64,000 bases of DNA from NCBI GenBank assembly GCA_944470555.2, contig OX104130.1, positions 77,815,160 through 77,879,159 on the forward strand, read 5' to 3'. This DNA is from Heterobilharzia americana (Eukaryota; Platyhelminthes; Trematoda; Strigeidida; Schistosomatidae). Below are positions 59,401 to 64,000 of this stretch, in pieces. The position numbers and the translations under genes are program-made. The stretch's first letter is position 1. Every line of letters starts with the position of its first letter. Below the pieces are notes generated by a model. That model saw only the letters and a list, made by a program, of their open reading frames with translations. It was not told the origin of the DNA and searched no databases.

Positions 59401-60647
59401 GACGCTTTATGCTGGGTGCAGTGCAGATCTCGACACTGGTTTCAGGCTAATGAACGCCTGTCTTGCTTTTCCGATCCTGGCTGGTTTTGATGTCCTCGTC
59501 TGTGCCGCCACCTGTAGTTGAAACAGTGCTTCCTAGATAGGTGAAGGAGGCTACTTCCTTTAAGTTCCTCCCGTTGATGGTGATTGGAGTTTGTTGTTGT
59601 TGGTTGGGTATCTTCATCACCTGTGTCTTCTCTACGTTCATTTGAAGGAAGTCCCGTCTTCACTGCCCCACCTCTTCTGTCAACTTGTTATTTTTCGCCT
59701 GTAGATCTTCAAGTTTGTGTGACACTAGACACAAGTCATCGGCAAAATCCAAATCTTCTTCTGGGGTCTTTTCATCGGTCTAGTCAGCGTATGCCGATCT
59801 TCTCGCTCCTCACTGTTTGTTGCATGATCCAGTCTACTATAATCAGGAATATCATGGGTGATAGTAGGCGGCAGCCTTGTTTTACTTCTGTCTTCACTTC
59901 GAAGGCATCAGTGAGGTGAGCTGTCCATTGTGAATTACTTGACATGTGGTGTCTTCATATAGTTGTTGAATGAGGTTGGAAAAGGTTTGTGGCACTGAAA
60001 CCGTAGTATTGGAGTAGTTGCCAAATTACTTGTCGGTCGATGCTGTCGAGGGCCTTTCATAGATGTATAGGATAGTTAATGTAGTCTCTTTTCCTTCATT
60101 ATTCTGATTGTTGACCTCATAGTTACGACATATCTTTTGTCGTTAACGTTTTATTTTTCCTATCGGTTTATTGTACATACACTTGGGACTAACCATTAGT
60201 CTATGAAAATACCTCATAAATACTGACTAGTAAGAAGTGAATTTGTTTTCATTTTCACTCAAAATAAAATTAACTCTTGTTTCATACTCTGTATAATCAT
60301 TTTTTTTCTCTGTTATAGCCAATGATCCAATCTCGATGAAGTCACAAAATCTTAACCATTTGATACCAGTTAGCAAGAAATCTCCACAGTCTTCATCATC
60401 ACAAACATTATCTTCATCGATATTGAAAGTAAATGAGAAAATATCGAAAAATGATAAAAATAGAATTTGTGCCCCAAATAAATTATCATCAGATAAGAAT
60501 ACTTCGATCTACAAAACTAGTAATCAGTTCAAGTCAATCAATATGCGTAGTAATGTTTCCAGTGGAAATGTGAAAGCTTCAGTCCTATCAAAGACACCAT
60601 TGAATTCATGGAAGAAGAGTGATAGTTCATCTAATGCGAATTCCTAA
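35269..60647 (+). CDS. TRAFD1/FLN29-like zinc-finger protein, multi-exon (8 exons found, 5' end missing)
   Basis: A split gene of at least 25 kb. The visible exons are 35269-35461, 35495-35666, 35702-35724, 35760-35902, 45733-46000, 47016-47097, 51712-51865 and 60319-60647, about 450 codons in all. Order of domains: a TRAF-type zinc finger (CSDCGKTVMRTQMSKH), a second zinc region with CGSRTELCIHCGRFVMLKNI, which closely resembles CGARTELCGNCGRNVLVKDL of vertebrate TRAFD1, then an acidic helix, and a downstream finger IPCEFCQSTYPVDEISEHQ with its last Cys across an intron. Vertebrate TRAFD1 (about 580 residues) is a feedback regulator of innate signalling. Any such role in a fluke is inference. 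Phases agree at most junctions; 35902-45733 and 46000-47016 do not agree, so small exons are missing there. The first exon (with an expected CxxC) is also missing. The introns are full of old transposons. Confidence 0.85.
35462..35494 (+). other. 33-nt intron
   Basis: GTATGT...CGACATTAG. Its length is a multiple of three but it carries an in-frame TAG, so retention would end the protein. Removing it joins two zinc-finger exons whose combined order matches TRAFD1. Schistosome genes are known for introns of about 30-40 nt near their 5' ends. Confidence 0.85.
35495..35666 (+). CDS. TRAFD1-like exon: second zinc region
   Basis: 172 nt, phase 0 in, phase 1 out. It reads QRQLVECVFCNLEINIDELD, then EHDSRCGSRTELCIHCGRF and KNIKTHHC. 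This is the best-conserved block and the main ground for the family call. Confidence 0.9.
35702..35724 (+). CDS. TRAFD1-like 23-nt micro-exon
   Basis: It lies between two 35-nt introns (35667-35701, GTAG...TTTTTAG; 35725-35759, GTATGT...TTATCCAG). It adds ERPNHSQG and restores phase from 1 to 0, which exactly fits the next exon. Without it the next exon reads into a stop. An alternative joining 35666 to 35722 also stays open, so transcript data would settle it. Confidence 0.65.
35760..35902 (+). CDS. TRAFD1-like exon: acidic helix, UIM-like
   Basis: 143 nt, phase 0 in, phase 2 out at a strong GTAAGT donor. It encodes VYEDDYLMALGMQCEDYIQY. The EDDYLMALGMQ stretch resembles the acidic-x-x-AL-x-x pattern of ubiquitin-interacting motifs and the LDFMLALSLQNE segment of vertebrate TRAFD1. 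Confidence 0.75.
36737..37078 (+). repeat. Dispersed repeat R3, copy 1
   Basis: Collinear with 55440-55690. Landmarks: TTATTGATTTTAGG, CCTGATGAGCTCAT-like / CATCAGGGRTCAA, and CTTCATGYTYGACTTGG. Unclassified. It sits at the 3' side of the minus-strand CR1-like fragment, inside the 10-kb intron of the TRAFD1-like gene. Confidence 0.55.
37080..39250 (-). pseudogene. CR1/SR1-like LINE fragment (EN to RT), decayed
   Basis: Read on the minus strand: endonuclease remnants near 39000-39080 (RDSRSQGCRYTHIC, related to the GGGGVLIYVRDD box), then RT at 38222-37707 (SSLKLGKSPSTDSLHPKML, LPRDWKDATTNAYFR) and 37698-37486 (GFRTGHFCSTNL, VFLEFSKAFDKVS). The active-site box near 37330-37300 reads FDDDVKLW instead of FADDVKLW. 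It is antisense to the TRAFD1-like gene. Many stops. Confidence 0.75.
39270..40150 (+). pseudogene. RTE/SR2-like LINE 3' fragment
   Basis: VDLLPGGYLVDLKYADDIVPL is read near 39379-39442 with an intact YADD. Then come RRNLSIFG, YLRSCVSSNLLVADEIS-like, RLSMEGVRQLKGSDHTCLRS (about 39730-39800) and VNISRLHMPNYHLPPRTML (about 39897-39950). It belongs to the same family as 1-1415 and 57060-58020. Frameshifted. Confidence 0.8.
40151..41429. other. Intronic stretch, unassigned
   Basis: No clear element boundary or ORF. Lies between an RTE-like and a CR1-like fragment. Confidence 0.4.
41430..42760 (-). pseudogene. CR1-like LINE fragment with RT core missing
   Basis: Minus-strand order: a remnant with MARLNVTPELSGFDH near 42758, endonuclease end (LDLIFTYESFDI-like and SNSDHLLL) near 42340-42240, then the RT tail 41830-41430 (LKEIQRTTIRVISAM, PQKLNLFSLSYY, FIVIHRILGN). 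No RT palm was seen between them, so an internal deletion is likely. Antisense within the large intron. Confidence 0.6.
42761..44470. other. Intronic AT-rich stretch, unassigned
   Basis: A 130-codon minus ORF (43685-44077) with hydrophobic runs and a 104-codon minus ORF (43339-43653) occur, but neither shows a family signature. Confidence 0.4.
44475..45311 (+). pseudogene. Penelope-like element, internally deleted
   Basis: The first part (44475-44828) ends in VIHQSDKGSDLVVMNGEEC. This matches the DKGxxVVVM block that precedes the RT of Penelope-like elements. After a broken stretch, 45075-45311 reads HTGAITRHLIDTGYEIDI, FKVINKKNNPNLLRLPDAIA and RRLKPDLCV, the C-terminal part of their GIY-YIG endonuclease. 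The RT palm is missing. The remnant at 55980-56350 is of the same type. Confidence 0.7.
45733..46000 (+). CDS. TRAFD1-like exon, central region
   Basis: Acceptor TTGCTCTTTCAG and donor GTAAGG; 268 nt, phase 0 in, phase 1 out. It reads FLGQLLKYSETSSNECFHSS to IWLSRNPTENG. Only one of the three frames is open across it. It shows no motif, but its size and strong splice sites support an exon. The incoming phase does not match the donor at 35902. Confidence 0.7.
46052..46624. mobile_element. Foldback of two inverted tRNA-derived SINE copies
   Basis: Two arms of about 250-275 bp (46052-46325 and 46372-46624) are reverse complements with few mismatches, separated by about 46 bp. Each outer half holds a tRNA-like unit: TTGAACCAGTG/CTCGAACCAGTGACCACC on the left read minus, AGCTCAGTTGGTAGATCATCG on the right read plus. 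The inner halves share CTGACTAGGCAGCC and TACGATCAAGCGG. It begins about 50 bp after the splice donor of the 45733-46000 exon. Confidence 0.8.
46720..46912 (+). pseudogene. RTE-like LINE (family II), 3' tail
   Basis: ACTGAAGCCCTATGTTCCATTAGG, AACCCAAGGGA and an (ATA)n tail. It is the complement of the ends at 52430, 58948 and 60875, where TTGTCCCTTGGG begins minus-strand copies. Confidence 0.7.
47016..47097 (+). CDS. TRAFD1-like exon: CEFC zinc finger
   Basis: 82 nt, phase 2 in, phase 0 out. It reads SEQDSNTTIPCEFCQSTYPV then DEISEHQ. Human TRAFD1 has IMLPCEFCEELYPEELLIDH at the matching place. The finger's last Cys (VMC) is supplied by the next exon across a phase-0 junction. Confidence 0.88.
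47098..48960. other. Intronic stretch with tRNA-like fragment, otherwise unassigned
   Basis: A minus-strand tRNA-like piece (GTAGCGGGACTTGAACC, 47274-47290) suggests an old SINE. The rest shows no recognised family. Confidence 0.4.
48961..50325 (+). pseudogene. RTE/SR2-like LINE 5' fragment (endonuclease region)
   Basis: LLTRTLESQAMDMSCVCETR at 49198-49258 with LTSPGHCGESSKFTLQVSQD to 49350 is the start of the SR2-type endonuclease. Later frames hold an IYAPPTGVR-like box, a TQIDHIAIS-like box near 49800-49830, and the linker RQPSERDSDRHPDEAWYDI (about 50011-50070). It is probably the 5' counterpart of the 3' fragments at 1-1415 and 57060-58020. Broken in several frames. Confidence 0.7.
50326..51119. 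other. Intronic stretch, unassigned
   Basis: No gene or repeat recognised. Confidence 0.4.
51120..51455. mobile_element. Inverted SM-alpha pair with hammerhead
   Basis: 51120-51250 is a minus-oriented tail (TTGGCATATGGACTCC, then TTGGTTAGTTGTGGCTAGCAGAAGAATCC). 51285-51455 is a plus unit: box-B-like GGTTCGAGTCC at 51334-51344, hammerhead 51368-51424, and the tail TTCTTCTGCTAGCCACAACC. The two GGTTAGTTGTGGCTAGCAG ends are reverse complements and can pair. Confidence 0.8.
51368..51424 (+). ncRNA. Hammerhead ribozyme-like core, nearly complete
   Basis: CTGACGAG intact, stem II GCCC-CAAGTG-GGAC, GAGA in place of GAAA, stem III ACGC/GTGT, then C followed by CTGGG. One core substitution (A to G) probably lowers or abolishes cleavage. 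Confidence 0.75.
51712..51865 (+). CDS. TRAFD1-like exon
   Basis: 154 nt; acceptor CTCTCTTTTAG, donor GTTAGT; phase 0 in, phase 1 out. It begins VMCMLQNNSTDLSTEG, whose Cys completes the CEFC...H-x3-C finger begun in the previous exon. Its outgoing phase fits the terminal exon. Confidence 0.85.
52405..53215 (-). pseudogene. RTE-like LINE (family II), 3' half, antisense
   Basis: Starts at the (TTA)n tract 52411-52433 and the TTGTCCCTTGGGG end. On the minus strand it carries RT-tail text related to 58945-60065 (VNVEKTEVIKIPNQQQQAS-like near 53200-53150; TGGGTDEDV-like near 53060). Heavily frameshifted. Confidence 0.7.
53216..53684. other. Intronic stretch, unassigned
   Basis: Nothing recognised. 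Confidence 0.4.
53685..53935 (-). mobile_element. SM-alpha-like SINE, minus copy
   Basis: Minus strand: GCCCTAATGGCTTAGTGGATAA (A-box-like), GAGTTCAACTCTCGG (B-box-like), GGGAGCAACATCACTCACTG linker, TCTAGCTAATGAGTCTCAG (hammerhead shortened), TTCCTCTTCTAGTCACC. It forms an inverted pair with 53945-54135. Confidence 0.75.
53945..54135 (+). mobile_element. SM-alpha-like SINE, plus copy with hammerhead
   Basis: GGGTTTGAGCTTCGG (B-box-like), GAACAACATCACTCACTGGG, hammerhead region, then CCTTCTACCAGTCGCTAAGATC. The linker and end sequences mirror the minus copy just upstream. Confidence 0.75.
54044..54104 (+). ncRNA. Hammerhead-like sequence
   Basis: CTGACGAG intact, stem II GTCCCAAATAAGAC with a shifted pairing, GAAT in place of GAAA, then ACGCATCCTGGAT. 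Probably inactive. Confidence 0.65.
54136..55320. other. Intronic stretch, unassigned
   Basis: One 90-codon plus ORF (54647-54919) without recognisable motifs; nothing else. Confidence 0.4.
55270..55425 (-). repeat. tRNA-derived SINE fragment
   Basis: Contains TTTGAACCAGTGACCTCCAAC and ATCAGTTGAACTACAAAACTCGG, the minus-strand form of the tRNA-like unit found in the foldback at 46052-46624. Confidence 0.65.
55440..55690 (+). repeat. Dispersed repeat R3, copy 2
   Basis: Collinear with 36737-37078, but lacks a segment present there (around 36950-37010). Confidence 0.55.
55980..56350 (+). pseudogene. Penelope-like element, GIY-YIG endonuclease remnant
   Basis: IYRFGCSCGKTYTDHTQREI is read at 56053-56112, the Cys-rich start of the Penelope-type GIY-YIG domain. 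It is followed by AYILEHLVISELL-like text and a PDLCFQEHSV-like end (compare RRLKPDLCV at 45265-45291). A stop and frame changes make it non-functional. Confidence 0.65.
56351..57060. other. Intronic stretch, unassigned
   Basis: Nothing recognised. Confidence 0.4.
57061..58025 (+). pseudogene. RTE/SR2-like LINE 3' fragment with tail
   Basis: Carries the RT-tail segments SGMGWLLTKSQLKYK-like, LRHLW-like, VEDMKRLHRCLRTIAR-like and LSRLRWLEHVLHMPSHHLNR-like between 57220 and 57620. It ends with GTGAAATGTGGCAACTTGAGCCGATG (57956-57982), the same tail as at 1350-1415. A (CAGT)n-like run at 58016-58035 follows. Frameshifted throughout. Confidence 0.75.
58036..58940. other. Intronic stretch, unassigned
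   Basis: Nothing recognised. Confidence 0.4.
58945..60065 (-). pseudogene. RTE-like LINE (family II), RT and tail, antisense
   Basis: Minus strand: PEEDLDFADDLCLVSHKLED (about 59765-59705, FADD intact), then NVEKTQVMKIPNQQQQTPIT, LKEVASFTYLGSTVSTTGGG (59638-59500) and RRKW/GHTLR-type tail sequence down to the TTGTCCCTTGGG end near 58950. It lies in the last intron of the TRAFD1-like gene. Frameshifts near 59650 and 59480. Confidence 0.8.
60319..60647 (+). CDS. TRAFD1-like terminal exon
   Basis: Acceptor TTTTTTTCTCTGTTATAG; phase 1 in, which fits the donor at 51865. It starts NDPISMKSQNLNHLIPVSKK and is a Ser/Lys/Asn-rich, probably disordered tail of about 109 residues ending KKSDSSSNANS and TAA (60645-60647). 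Base composition and strong acceptor support an exon, but the tail has no conserved motif. Confidence 0.8.
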
Positions 60648-60731
60648 AATATAAGTCACACGTTAACTGCATTTGTTATGGGCATGTTAAGTCAGAGTTA
60701 AGTGCTTCACACACACCTATTGGATTATGGA

Positions 60732-60737
60732 AATAAA
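60732..60737 (+). terminator. Polyadenylation signal
   Basis: AATAAA, 85 bp after the stop codon of the TRAFD1-like gene. Confidence 0.6.
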
Positions 60738-60864
60738 TTATAGTAATGGAGTACATGGATTATTTATTGATGCATGTTAATTGTTATGAAGTGGTTAAAA
60801 AGTTTATAAGTTGACGGTTGGTTATATTCAGCAATGTAAAGGCATGGTACGGGAAGTAATATCA

Positions 60865-61130
60865 TATTATTATTATTTGTCCCTTGGGTTCTTAGTGGAA
60901 CATAGGGCTTTAGTAGCACGTCACCATTGCACTCTCTTCTCTACAGTCCTTTTAACCTGGCTCAACTACTGCCCACAAGATTTCGTTTCCTCCTCATATG
61001 ATCTCCTCCATGTCACCTTCTCCTTGGACTTCCAACTCGTCGTTTCCACTTTGAGTTCCACTCAAGGGCCTCGCGCATGATGTCTCCGAATATCCAGTCC
61101 AATCCATCTCCACTTCCTTCTTCTGCATAT
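60865..61130 (-). pseudogene. RTE-like LINE (family II), 3' end only
   Basis: TTATTATTATTTGTCCCTTGGGTT marks the 3' end of a minus-strand copy. About 260 bp match 52430-52700 and 58950-59160. Confidence 0.75.
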
Positions 61131-62700
61131 TTGAAGCAATATCATAAAATGAGATGACTTATTAATGTATTGATGGGTTGAGACAGCTATAACCTGTTAC
61201 GCTTGATGAGCTTATATTAACACTTTCATATCTGTGTGTCTTTCACATAAAAGACGGTTATGAGTCAGCCCCGATTATTCCCAGAGCCATTCTACCTTAC
61301 CTTAGAAGCTTTTGTGAAAGAGACTACTACAGCCATACTTGTTAAGGGTATCTCATATAACTATAAAAACTCACTGAAGCATTATATGCCACCCAAAGGA
61401 TCGAGAGTCGACAGAAGACATTTATGAAAAAACGTGTCTCTGAACACTAACTGTTATTAAAGCGTCATGTAATAAAATCACTTATAACATTTTGATCAGT
61501 ATGACCAATAGTTTGATTGGGAGATTTTTTGAAATACTCGTATGCTTTATTTCAAAATGCTCAAGAGACTTCTTAAAAGCAAGGTATTCAGGTGGCATGT
61601 AGATTTGTTAATTTTATAAAGTGACCCTGTAAATCTGTTCAAAAACCCCAGATACCAACAAATATCAACTTTATCCAATTTAGCCTAGTGGTCTATGAGA
61701 AATTACAAGTACTGAATCTCATTCCCCAAGAGGTGCTTCTTATAACTAAAGATGCTAGTGGGTAGCTGTGGTACGTGTTGTCATAAATGGTGGGTTCACT
61801 TCTCAGTCGGGGTATCAATATACGTATACAGTTATGTTCGACTGAGTAAATAGAACGGAACATGTGATATGAATTTCATTGTACGCTAACATCGAGTATT
61901 TAACGTTGATTAATGTTGACATTAGATGAAATAATCAGGTTCTGAAACTATTAACAATCAATTGTTGCTGCACCATAAAACTACACACTTACAACACAGA
62001 TTTGTCTTTGAATAGGATATTAGTTTGATTTCTTCTGAAGATGATTACGTGAGCATGATGGGTTTCTTACGGGCATTGATTGATAATCATAGATAGATTG
62101 ATAGCTAAAAAAAGTAGTGAAGTACAAAGTTAAGATGGAAAACACTGTTGAGTCACTGAATATGAGGAAAAGCAGCCTAAGTACACTACATACGTAAGAG
62201 CAACTAACAATTTGAACACATAGACTCAGGGAAGCCTGATCAAAACAATTACTGCCTCTTGTGGACAGATTTATGGTGAAGTTTGATGCATAATCAACCT
62301 ATTACTTTAAGAGGAATTGAATATACCACTGTTCTTTTTCTAGTTACTGTATGTATGAATTTGTCACCAGCGGGTAACCAGTACACTACTTGAATTCCTA
62401 GGGGATGACCCTCACCAAGGTCTGTTGATCAGATCTGTAAAATGTGGCTACTAAGCTAAGTGATTTGACTATTCAGTGCACTGTATTTTCACATTAGATG
62501 TTAATGAGTTGATGTGCTGGAAGATGAAGACTTAGGATTCATGTTTGTTTGCTGTCACCAGTAATGCATGACCATGGGAAACTTATTATTGCTAAGTGTA
62601 TCTGGGTTAATGCATTTAAATTTGTTACCAAGTGATGCCGGTTTGAATCAGCTGGGAGAGACCACTTTCGTCATCATTACAGCTACTCTGTGCTAACAAA
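61131..62700. other. Unassigned stretch
   Basis: AT-rich, no gene or repeat family recognised. Confidence 0.4.
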
Positions 62701-64000
62701 TGCCAAAAAGCATCAAACGTATGTCTAAGGCTTCTTGCCAACTGATTCCTAGCACCTAACATTTAAACGTAACCTCGCCTAGGTTTATTAGTTCACTAGT
62801 TACTAGCCGGGCAAAGAGAGAAGGTTGAACATAGGACAACCTAGCAACCCTACTCCATAAAACAAATCTAACCTCTAAAGAAACTTCAAAACGCAAACAA
62901 AATATAAAACACAGAAACGAAATTACTTCTCGCTGGAATCGGAGAGGAGAAGTGATGCCGGTTGGTGAAAGCCTTCGGGAAACCAATTGGCCGATGTTTC
63001 TCCTCTCTCTCAATGAAAGCAAAAGTAAAAGTGGGGACATGCTTGTCCGAACAATGTTTGAACCCAGCAAGGCAGCCCAGATTGCAAACGAGATGAGAAG
63101 GTATCACATTGAAGTGTTAGGAATTTGCGAAAGCAGATGTAGTGGGAGTGGTCTCTCCAAACTGTCAACTGCAGAATCAATAATATACTCCGATATTGTC
63201 ACCTAGATGACAACCACGAGCACACTGAGTTTTGGAGTGGCTATCATGATGTCCCCAAGAGCATCGAAGGCTCTCGTGCAGTGGGAACCAATCTTCTCCA
63301 GGATAATGACAGCAAGGTTCAACTCAAAAGGAAGGAAGGTCACAATCATATAATGCTATGCACCTACAAATAATGCAGAGCAAGAGAAAAAGGAGGATTT
63401 CTACAGACAACTTCAATCAACACTGGACAAGACGTCAGTTGGCGATATCAAAATTCTAATGGGCGACATGAGTGCCAAACTGGGAGGGGACGACACAGGA
63501 AGAGATCTAACCATGGGTCGAGAAGCGCTCGGTGAGGTGATGAACGAGAATGGAGAATTGATTGCAGAATTCTGCGCATTCAACGATTTGGTGATCGGAG
63601 GTGAGGCAGTGTGTTAAAGCACAAGGATATCCACAAAGCGACATGGACTTCACCAGATGGACACAGTAGAAACCAGTTTGACTTCATATCAATGTTAAGA
63701 AAGTGGAGACGCAGCCTACTGGACACAAGGTCAATAAGAGGAGCAGATGTAGGTTCAGACCGCGCATCATCTAGTGCAAGCAACCTTCCAAACCAAGTTG
63801 AAAGCCTTCAATTCAAGGAAGTTGGTGATAGACCACAGTTGGAGTTCAACACCCAGAACCGAAACTGAACTGAAGGACGAAACTACAAAGGAAATCTTCA
63901 CGTCAGCCATCAAGAGAAAATAGGAGATATCGAGCAACATCCCTGATGAAACCTGTGTGGAAGAACACTGGAAGTCTTTGAAAGAGATGTTGAAAGAAAT
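62700..64000 (+). pseudogene. RTE-like LINE (family II), 5' region with endonuclease, continues past window
   Basis: An ATG at 62952 opens 84 codons with IANEMRRYHIEVLGICESRC (63079-63138), the start of an RTE endonuclease. After a stop at 63204 the match resumes in other frames: CYAPTNNAEQEKKEDFYRQL (about 63355-63415), IKILMGDMSAKLGGDDTGRD (about 63448-63508) and HKATWTSPDGHSRNQFDFIS (63625-63684). Catalytic-type residues (GDM, the DH-like end) are partly kept, but in-frame stops show decay. The upstream 62700-62950 may be its 5' UTR. Confidence 0.75.

Noticed and set aside
1..64000. CRISPR array, bacterial operon or viral genome
   Set aside because: No regularly spaced repeats, no bacterial gene order and no viral gene set. 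The repeats seen are dispersed retroelements.

Overview
The window looks like chromosomal DNA of a schistosomatid blood fluke (Schistosoma or a close relative). Three things point there: SM-alpha-like SINE units carrying hammerhead-ribozyme sequences, a CsRn1-clade Ty3/Gypsy element, and a host gene with 33-35 nt introns. There are no bacterial-style operons and no rRNA genes. The tRNA-like sequences seen all sit inside SINE-like repeats. The genus is an inference from element families; no database was searched.

Layout. 0-4.7 kb holds two head-to-tail 3' fragments of an RTE/SR2-like LINE, a long (TA)n tract and an internally deleted CR1-like LINE. 4.7-10.0 kb is a complete-looking LTR retrotransposon (343-bp LTRs identical by eye, ATCT flanks, tRNA-Trp-type primer site, gag, 1,043-codon pol with all catalytic motifs, polypurine tract). 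10-20 kb is gene-poor, with two pairs of diverged dispersed repeats (some members lie further right), a 5'-truncated CR1-like reverse transcriptase and three hammerhead-like sequences. 20.6-31.4 kb holds two long, decayed CR1-like LINEs in the same orientation.

35.3-60.7 kb contains the only convincing host gene, on the + strand. It is a TRAFD1/FLN29-like zinc-finger protein assembled from eight exons. The first four visible exons are separated by introns of 33, 35 and 35 nt around a 23-nt micro-exon. Later introns reach several kb (the largest gap is about 10 kb) and are packed with decayed elements: CR1-like and RTE-like LINEs on both strands, Penelope-like fragments with GIY-YIG remnants, inverted SM-alpha pairs and a ~570-bp foldback. 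Reading-frame phases match across most junctions. Two junctions do not match, so at least one small exon is missing at each, and the first exon was not found.

61-64 kb has the 3' tail of one RTE-like LINE and the 5' endonuclease part of another that runs off the window. Every transposon ORF except the CsRn1-like pol is broken. The CsRn1-like gag carries an apparent one-base frame change near codon 50, so this copy may depend on others for Gag. The most unusual structures are the repeated inverted pairs of hammerhead-bearing SINEs, the foldback 50 bp downstream of a host splice donor, and the micro-exon/micro-intron cluster.
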